Below, piece by piece: positions 1 to 5,370 of a stretch of DNA of 8,664 nucleotides. Each line of letters opens with the position of its first letter. The stretch's first letter is position 1. Source of the DNA: Desulfobacteraceae bacterium (lineage in GTDB: Bacteria > Desulfobacterota > Desulfobacteria > Desulfobacterales > BuS5); NCBI GenBank assembly GCA_030642865.1, contig DAOWMW010000047.1, positions 1-8,664 of the forward strand, written 5' to 3'. Position numbers and translations under genes: made by a program. The notes beneath the pieces are model-generated. The model was not told the DNA's origin. It saw nothing but the letters and a program-made list of their open reading frames with translations, and did no database searches.

Positions 1-1705
1 CAGCCATCTTCACAAAGAGAATCACCCTGACATCATTTTTCCAGTCCTGGCCCACAACAACGCTGTCTTCAACTTCTTTTAAACCATCCATGAGCCTGTA
101 AATATCTGCCGTCCCTATTCTAACTCCTCCAGGATTCAAGGTTGCATCAGAACGACCGCAAAAAACGACCCCCCCATTTTTCGTGATTTTAATAAAATCT
201 CCATGACGCCAGACCCCCGGATAAACATTAAAATAAGCATTATGGTATTTCTCACCATCCGGGTCATCCCAAAAATAGATCGGCATAGACGGAAAAGGAG
301 AGAGGCACACAAGTTCTCCTTCCTCCTCAACAACAGGATTACCCCTGGCATCATAAGCTTTTACATCCATACCAAGGCAGCAGCACTGGAGTTCACCTGA
401 AAACACCGGCCCCATGGGATTACCCCCGGCAAAACACCCATTAAGATCCGTACCCCCTGCAATTGAAGATAACTGAAGATCTTTTTTAATATTTTTATAA
501 ACATACTCAAAAGATTCTTCTGACAATGGAGAACCTGTTGAAAGGAGAAGCCTTAAAGGTGAAAGGTCATATTTTTCAGATGGAATCAACCGGGCAGAAC
601 TGATTGCAGAAATATATGCAGCACTTGTTCCAAAAACAGTCATCCCCACATCCTGGGCAAATTCCCATAAAACACCTTCATCCGGATAAAATGGCTGACC
701 ATCGTAAAGGACAACCGTTGCACCAACTGCAAGTGATGATACAAGCCAGTTCCACATCATCCATCCACAGGTTGTAAAATAGAAAATTCTATCTTTTCTC
801 CCAAGATCAGCATGAAGTATCAATTCCTTTAAATGATTTATTAGAATCCCGCCGACGCTTTGAACCATACATTTCGGAAGTCCTGTGGTACCCGACGAAT
901 ACATTATATATACAGGATGATCAAAAGGGAGCTGCTCAAAATTCAACATACAGTTTTCATCATTTGAAATAAAATCACCATAGGAAATCCCCCTGGGGAT
1001 ACCACTTATATCCGGATTTTCTTCTGTATAAGGGACAACAATAACCCTTTCAATGGAATCAAGACGCTGTAAAACATCGGTTATACGTTTGAGGGAATCT
1101 ACATTCTTTCCCTTATAGGAATAACCGTTTGCCGTAAAAAGAACTTTAGGCCTTATCTGACCAAACCGGTCAAGAACACCTTTTGTGCCAAAATCAGGGG
1201 AGCATGAAGACCATATGGCTCCAATACTTGTGGCGGCAAGCATGGCAAATATTGAGTGGGGCATGTTCGGCATAAATCCTGCTACTCTATCCCCCTTTTT
1301 AACTCCCATTTCCTTAAGGGATTTGGCAAGACGTGCCACCTCATCATATAACTGTGCATAGGTAATACTGATTTTATTGTTAACCTCCCCTTTAAAAATT
1401 ATTGCAATACGGTCATCTCTGTACCGAAGGAGGTTTTCCGCAAAATTCAATTCAGCCCCATCAAACCATTTAACATTGGGCATTTTGAATTTATCCATCA
1501 CGTTGCTGTAAGGAACCGACGCTATAATATCCGCAAAATCCCATATACTTGCCCAAAAATCAGAAATATTTTCCACTGACCATCTATGCAAAGGGGGATA
1601 TTCAGAGAATTCCTTATTGTACCTGGAATTGACAAATTGCATAAACCTGTACATATTTGTCCGTTTTTTTCGCTCATTCGATGGAGTCCAGAGTAATCTG
1701 CTCAT
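1..1705 (-). CDS. aacS: Acetoacetyl-CoA synthetase (acetoacetate--CoA ligase), 3' end cut by window edge
   Basis: This enzyme activates acetoacetate with ATP and CoA to acetoacetyl-CoA in the cytoplasm. The reading frame is open from the ATG at 1705 to the window edge, giving about 568 codons of a family usually near 650 residues, so the C-terminal domain with the catalytic lysine lies outside. The N-terminus (MSRLLWTPSNERKK, then a W-S-V-E-N...F-W segment) is the cap typical of acetoacetyl-CoA synthetases and unlike acetyl-CoA synthetase. The ANL-family AMP/phosphate loop YSSGTTGLPK is at residues 269-278, and the CGRSDATLNPGGVRIG hinge region begins at residue 516. An AAAGGA ribosome binding site (1712-1717) lies 6 nt before the ATG. 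It is the last visible gene of the leucine-type module, 84 bp after the hydratase gene, and would use the acetoacetate released by HMG-CoA lyase. The family call is firm; substrate preference is inferred from the N-terminus and context. Confidence 0.93.
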   Translation of the reverse strand, partial: MSRLLWTPSNERKKRTNMYRFMQFVNSRYNKEFSEYPPLHRWSVENISDFWASIWDFADIIASVPYSNVMDKFKMPNVKWFDGAELNFAENLLRYRDDRIAIIFKGEVNNKISITYAQLYDEVARLAKSLKEMGVKKGDRVAGFMPNMPHSIFAMLAATSIGAIWSSCSPDFGTKGVLDRFGQIRPKVLFTANGYSYKGKNVDSLKRITDVLQRLDSIERVIVVPYTEENPDISGIPRGISYGDFISNDENCMLNFEQLPFDHPVYIMYSSGTTGLPKCMVQSVGGILINHLKELILHADLGRKDRIFYFTTCGWMMWNWLVSSLAVGATVVLYDGQPFYPDEGVLWEFAQDVGMTVFGTSAAYISAISSARLIPSEKYDLSPLRLLLSTGSPLSEESFEYVYKNIKKDLQLSSIAGGTDLNGCFAGGNPMGPVFSGELQCCCLGMDVKAYDARGNPVVEEEGELVCLSPFPSMPIYFWDDPDGEKYHNAYFNVYPGVWRHGDFIKITKNGGVVFCGRSDATLNPGGVRIGTADIYRLMDGLKEVEDSVVVGQDWKNDVRVILFVKMA

Positions 1706-1789
1706 AATGCATCCTTTGACAAAATATACTATATTTCTTAATATCTATATAGAAACTTCCCGTCCAAGATAAAACCAAATCCAAAAAAT

Positions 1790-2587
1790 CTATTTCCCCT
1801 TGAAAAGAGGCTTTCTTTTTTCAGCAAAAGCTGCAAGAGCCTCAAGTCGATCCTCTGTAGGTATGGTAACTTCATAGGCCTTTGACTCAAGGGAAAGGGC
1901 AACCCCAAGGCTGCACTCGGATCCATTATTCAGAACAAATTTGGCCTGTTCCACCGCAATGGGACCATTTTTGGCTATCTCTTCCCCCATTTCCATGGCC
2001 GCATCCATTAATTTATCAGGGGAAACAACTTTATTAACCAGGCCAATATCAAGAGCTTCCTGCGCATTGATCCGTCTTGCGGTGTAGATCAACTCCTTGG
2101 CCTTTGCAAGCCCGATTATCCGGGGGAGCCTTTGGGTGCCGCCCCCACCAGGAATAATAGCAAGACTTGTCTCGGTCAGCCCCATGAGTACATTGGAAGA
2201 AGCAATTCTTATATCTGATGCAAGGGCAAGCTCCGTACCCCCGCCAAAGGCATATCCGTTGATCGCTGCAATTACAGGGACCCTTGCTTTTTCAACCGTA
2301 ATCATTGTTTCCCGAACAGTCGCTATAAAACGGCGGACCTGATCGTCACTAAGGGTCCTCCTCTCTATGAGATCTGCTCCCGCTGAAAAAGCAGATTTTT
2401 TCCCCTTCCCAGGGACTGCGCCTGTAATTATTATAACCCTCACCGACATATCAAAATTTGATTCCTTAACAGTTGCAGTCAAAGTTTCAATAAGTTCAAA
2501 ATTCATACAATTCATCGATTCTGGCCTGTTGAGAGTCAGTATAAGAATACCATTTTCGGTTTTTTCCTGTAATATTATCTGGGACAT
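1790..2587 (-). CDS. liuC: Enoyl-CoA hydratase, AUH/LiuC type (probable 3-methylglutaconyl-CoA hydratase)
   Basis: A complete 265-residue crotonase-fold protein. It probably hydrates 3-methylglutaconyl-CoA to HMG-CoA in leucine degradation. The oxyanion-hole segment FSAGADL (67-73) and the GGG before Glu119 are present. Both catalytic glutamates expected of true hydratases are present: Glu119 in GGGTELALASD and Glu139 in LTETSLAIIPGGGGTQRLP. The second motif, and the C-terminal stretch IPTEDRLEALAAFAEKRKP (242-260), match human AUH (methylglutaconyl-CoA hydratase) as I recall it much better than short-chain crotonases, which favours LiuC over a generic EchA. The ATG at 2587 follows an AAGGAA site at about 8 nt. 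The gene lies 89 bp after the carboxyltransferase stop and 84 bp before the acetoacetyl-CoA synthetase start, consistent with one operon. The alternative is a broad-specificity enoyl-CoA hydratase. Confidence 0.92.
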   Translation of the reverse strand: MSQIILQEKTENGILILTLNRPESMNCMNFELIETLTATVKESNFDMSVRVIIITGAVPGKGKKSAFSAGADLIERRTLSDDQVRRFIATVRETMITVEKARVPVIAAINGYAFGGGTELALASDIRIASSNVLMGLTETSLAIIPGGGGTQRLPRIIGLAKAKELIYTARRINAQEALDIGLVNKVVSPDKLMDAAMEMGEEIAKNGPIAVEQAKFVLNNGSECSLGVALSLESKAYEVTIPTEDRLEALAAFAEKRKPLFKGK

Positions 2588-2676
2588 GATAAAATTTCCT
2601 TATTAAGAAGGTATTTAGGCTGGCTACGTGAGTAGTTACCATCAGTTAATAATTTAACCGGGGAAAAAAGTATTCA

Positions 2677-4317
2677 TCAAAATTTAAAATTACCAAATGT
2701 GGAGTCAGGGATTGGCTTGAGCAGAGAAACCTCAAATGCTTTTGCCAGGATATCACGGGAATCTTTAAGTGGTATTGTTCCGTCATGGAACAGCCTTGAT
2801 TCAGGATAAAAGGGATGAGCCTGTTCTGAATACCTGTCAATCATCTTCTGCTGAAATTCCTCTGCTGCATTTTCATCCATCTCCACCCCTCTTTTTTTTG
2901 CATTGCCCCGTTCTAGAGTGGTCAGGATAAATCCGGCAGTACGGCCTGACATAACCGAAGTCCGTCCCCGCATGGTATTAAAAATAAAACAGGGGTCATA
3001 TGCTCTTCCACACATCCCGTAATTGGCAGCACCATGATCAGGGCCGATAATCCACTGTATCATAGGGACATTGGAACATGCACATGCCCTGACCATACCA
3101 GAACCGTATTTACCTATACCCGCATATTCTTCCTTGGTTCCCACCATATAGCCAGGAGAATTTTGTATGTATAAAATAGGTATTTTTGCCGAAGTACATC
3201 TCAGAACCCATTCAATTGCTTTTCTGGCCGACTCAACAAAAATAACTCCAATACCGTTTCCAGCAATAATACCCACGGGAAGACCCCTTAATCTGATTTT
3301 TCCGCAGATGATCCCGTCTCCCCTGCCAGGATTGTAGTTTTTTTTATATTCTGTAAATTTACTCCCATCTGCGATACAGGCTATGACATCCCTGGTATTT
3401 AACCCTTTGTATGGATCTTTTGGAAGTATTTTATACAAATCTTCGATGGGGACTTGGGGTTCTTCAGATGCACGCCTGTCAATACATACCTTCTGGGGAG
3501 CATCGTTGGCCAGAAGTTCCCGCAGCTTTTTTATACCCTCGTCCTGGGAACGTACAAAATGATCTGCGCCCCCTGAAATTGTCGTGTGTACCCGTGCTCC
3601 ACCAAGGTCTTCCATGGAAATTTCCTCCCCTATGGCCGACTTAACCATGGGAGGTCCCCCTAAAAATGAATAGGACATTTTATCTATCATTATTGATTCA
3701 CAGGCAAGATAAACAGTATAAGCTCCCCCTGCTGTATTTCCACCTGTACTTAAAGTATACTGTTTTAATCCTTTGGCAGACATTCTGCACATATTATAAA
3801 AAAAGCGGCCGAACTGTCCCCTGCCGGGGAAAACCTGATCCTGCATCGGCAAAAAAGCACCCGCAGAATCCCCTATATAAACGGTTGGAATTCCCGATTG
3901 ATTGGCTATATCCTGGGCACGAAGATGCTTTTTACAGGTAATGGGAAAATATGCCCCGGCTTTTACCCGGCTGTCGTTGGCTATTATCATAACCCAGTTT
4001 TCATGTATTTTCCCCAGCCCTGTTACTATACCGGCACTGGGGACATCCTTTACAGCTTCATAATTAATCCCAAACCCTGCCCCTCTGCTTAATTCCAGAA
4101 AATCGGTCCCAGGGTCAACAAGTTGTCCAATAAGTTGACGAACCGGTTGCTTACCCTGTTTCGCCAGATGCTTAAGCTGTTTTTCACCGCCGGCATTATA
4201 AGCCTTATCCCACAGGCCATACAGCTCTTCTTCTTCTTTAAGCCAGTGTCGCTGATTTAAAAGACGCTCTTGTTCTTTTTTTTCTTTTCTGGAGATCGGG
4301 GTAGATTTTTCTGCCAT
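2677..4317 (-). CDS. liuB: Biotin-dependent acyl-CoA carboxylase carboxyltransferase (beta) subunit, methylcrotonyl-CoA carboxylase type
   Basis: This subunit transfers CO2 from carboxybiotin to an acyl-CoA, most likely 3-methylcrotonyl-CoA. The protein is 546 residues from the chosen ATG at 4317, normal for MCC beta. It has two crotonase-like halves. The N-half carries KKHLRAQDIA, DSAGAFLPMQDQVFPGRGQF, FFYNMCRMSAKG, NTAGGAY (about 194-200) and FLGGPPMVKSAIGEE (from 218). The C-half carries QNSPGYMVG (385-393) and GAANYGMCGRAYDP (429-442), ending in PIPDSTFGNFKF. The FLPMQD...FGR..YN signature is that of MCC/geranyl-CoA carboxylases and not propionyl-CoA carboxylase. Several positions differ from the usual MCC sequence (see findings), so the substrate and symbol are tentative. 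A longer reading from an ATG at 4368 adds 17 residues encoded partly by a dispersed repeat and lacks a good ribosome site, so it is rejected. The partner biotin carboxylase is not in the window. Confidence 0.9.
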   Translation of the reverse strand: MAEKSTPISRKEKKEQERLLNQRHWLKEEEELYGLWDKAYNAGGEKQLKHLAKQGKQPVRQLIGQLVDPGTDFLELSRGAGFGINYEAVKDVPSAGIVTGLGKIHENWVMIIANDSRVKAGAYFPITCKKHLRAQDIANQSGIPTVYIGDSAGAFLPMQDQVFPGRGQFGRFFYNMCRMSAKGLKQYTLSTGGNTAGGAYTVYLACESIMIDKMSYSFLGGPPMVKSAIGEEISMEDLGGARVHTTISGGADHFVRSQDEGIKKLRELLANDAPQKVCIDRRASEEPQVPIEDLYKILPKDPYKGLNTRDVIACIADGSKFTEYKKNYNPGRGDGIICGKIRLRGLPVGIIAGNGIGVIFVESARKAIEWVLRCTSAKIPILYIQNSPGYMVGTKEEYAGIGKYGSGMVRACACSNVPMIQWIIGPDHGAANYGMCGRAYDPCFIFNTMRGRTSVMSGRTAGFILTTLERGNAKKRGVEMDENAAEEFQQKMIDRYSEQAHPFYPESRLFHDGTIPLKDSRDILAKAFEVSLLKPIPDSTFGNFKF

Positions 4318-4323
4318 CATTAT

Positions 4324-4328
4324 CCTCC
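4324..4328 (-). promoter_or_regulatory. Strong Shine-Dalgarno GGAGG fixing the carboxyltransferase start
   Basis: On the minus strand the sequence reads GGAGGATAATGATGGCAG. GGAGG lies 6 nt before the second ATG (4317) and only 3 nt before the first (4320), so initiation at 4317 is preferred. The in-frame ATG at 4368 has no comparable site. Confidence 0.75.
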
Positions 4329-4351
4329 GTGCCTGTTGCTGTTGTTTTATT

Positions 4352-4459
4352 TGTAGATTGTCATACAAGTACCCGATTTTATAATTTGAGTGTGGAAGGT
4401 GTATATGTATACTTCCAACGACCGATAGTGCAGTAAAATTTATTATCTGACAATCTATA
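4352..4459. repeat. Inverted-repeat (MITE-like) element, copy 1
   Basis: The left arm TGTAGATTGTCATACAAG (4352-4369) and the right arm at 4442-4459, whose complement is TATAGATTGTCAGATAAT, match at 14 of 18 positions; TAGATTGTCA is identical. The left arm continues with the tail TACCCGATTTTATAATT typical of the family. The interior carries a local hairpin, TGGAAG (4393-4398) against CTTCCA (4412-4417). The element fills much of the gap between the LOG gene and the carboxyltransferase, and its left arm begins 35 bp upstream of the carboxyltransferase start. It contains no coding region. Confidence 0.7.
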
Positions 4460-4516
4460 ATTTGAATTTCCAGATCCCATTAGGATCGTAAATTTTATAA
4501 ATCACCCAATCTTTAA

Positions 4517-5167
4517 TTATAAAATCACATATTTTTGTACAGCTTTCAAAATATCTTCAGGGTGGTCAATGACCTGAAAAATTTCAAGATCATCGGGGGA
4601 TATTTTATTCTCCCCAAGAAGCCGTAATTTAATCCAGTCGACTAGTCCAGACCAGTAGTCCGACCCCACAAGGATTACGGGTAGAGGCTTTATACGTTTA
4701 GTCTGAATAAGGGTAACAGCTTCAAAAAGTTCGTCAAGGGTTCCAAATCCCCCCGGCATAATTATATATGCAGAAGCATACTTGACAAACATTACCTTCC
4801 GTGTGAAAAAATATTTAAAATTCAGATTAATATTTGAATATTGATTCGGGATCTGTTCAAGGGGGAGATGAATATTCAACCCTATGGATACTCCATTCGC
4901 CATTGCTGCGCCTTTATTTGCCGCTTCCATGATCCCCCCTCCCCCTCCGGTTATTACGGCAAAATTATTCCTGGCAAAAAGTTCAGCTATCTCTTCTGCT
5001 TTTTTATATAAAGGGTCTTCATGGCTGGTCCTGGCCGATCCGAATATACTTACAGCAGGACCTACATCATGTAAGGTATCTGTCCCTTCAACAAACTCCC
5101 CAACAATCTTTAACACACGCCACGATTCTCCAGGTTTGAAATCATTAACAAGATATTGTTTTTCCAT
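4517..5167 (-). CDS. LOG family (TIGR00730) Rossmann-fold protein, putative nucleoside 5'-monophosphate phosphoribohydrolase
   Basis: A 216-residue cytoplasmic protein of the LOG/lysine-decarboxylase-like family. Members of this family cleave the N-glycosidic bond of nucleoside monophosphates to a base and ribose 5-phosphate; some act on cytokinin nucleotides. The nucleotide-binding loop GGGGGIMEAANKGA is at 74-87. The catalytic Arg-Lys is at 123-124 (FTRKVMF), and the family signature PGGFGTLDE at 138-146 ends in the catalytic Glu146. The ATG at 5167 is chosen because AAGAGG (5172-5177) sits directly upstream; a longer reading begins at a TTG at 5200 without support. The gene is flanked on both sides by about 200 bp holding inverted-repeat elements, so it is probably its own transcription unit. 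Nothing links it to leucine breakdown. Physiological substrate is unknown; a housekeeping role in nucleotide turnover is possible. Older databases mislabel such proteins as lysine decarboxylases. Confidence 0.9.
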   Translation of the reverse strand: MEKQYLVNDFKPGESWRVLKIVGEFVEGTDTLHDVGPAVSIFGSARTSHEDPLYKKAEEIAELFARNNFAVITGGGGGIMEAANKGAAMANGVSIGLNIHLPLEQIPNQYSNINLNFKYFFTRKVMFVKYASAYIIMPGGFGTLDELFEAVTLIQTKRIKPLPVILVGSDYWSGLVDWIKLRLLGENKISPDDLEIFQVIDHPEDILKAVQKYVIL

Positions 5168-5170
5168 TAT

Positions 5171-5177
5171 TCCTCTT
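5171..5177 (-). promoter_or_regulatory. Ribosome binding site AAGAGGA supporting the 5167 start of the LOG gene
   Basis: The minus strand reads AAGAGGAATAATGG. AAGAGG lies 4 nt before the ATG at 5167. This is a slightly short but workable spacing, and there is no such site before the upstream TTG. Confidence 0.55.
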
Positions 5178-5213
5178 ACACAGTACCATAATAAAATCAA
5201 CTACTTGAAACTC

Positions 5214-5330
5214 TATAGATTGTCACATAATTACCCTGTTTTAAAAATTGGCACAAAGTATAGAGGGAAAAAATGTCTATAATACTCCGACGACGGATAA
5301 CCATGTGAAATTATTATGTGACTGTCTATA
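5214..5330. repeat. Inverted-repeat (MITE-like) element, copy 2
   Basis: The left arm TATAGATTGTCACATAAT (5214-5231) and the right arm at 5313-5330, whose complement is TATAGACAGTCACATAAT, match at 16 of 18 positions. The left arm is followed by TACCCTGTTTTAAAAATTGG, the tail shared with the other plus-orientation copies. The element is about 117 bp and lies between the peptidase stop and the LOG gene start, with its left arm 47 bp upstream of the LOG ATG. No transposase or coding region is inside. Confidence 0.72.
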
Positions 5331-5370
5331 TAATCACCGGCAGGCAGATTAATACAGCACCCGCTCAAAC

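Noticed and set aside
136..354. Minus-strand 72-codon frame within the acetoacetyl-CoA synthetase region
   Set aside because: Out-of-frame shadow of the synthetase, whose own frame is open throughout and carries the family motifs.
2645..2658. Perfect small hairpin GTTAATAATTTAAC between carboxyltransferase and hydratase
   Set aside because: AT-rich 5-bp stem without a T-run; expected by chance in such DNA.
4473..4487. GATCC...GGATC hairpin downstream of the LOG gene as a terminator
   Set aside because: Only a 5-bp stem with no following T-run.
5251..5268. TTGGCAC near 5249-5254 as a sigma54 promoter
   Set aside because: No TTGCW-type -12 element follows at the required spacing.
4884..5282. 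Plus-strand 132-codon frame opposite the LOG gene
   Set aside because: Antisense shadow of a well-supported gene; no ribosome site and no family resemblance.
5273..5308. Tiny plus-strand open frame MSIILRRRITM after AGAGGGAAAAA inside repeat copy 2
   Set aside because: Only 11 codons, inside a repeat interior not shared with other copies; most likely chance.
5335..5365. Possible terminator after the peptidase (GCGGG...CTGCCTGC imperfect stem on the minus strand)
   Set aside because: The stem is interrupted and not followed by a T-run; not convincing.
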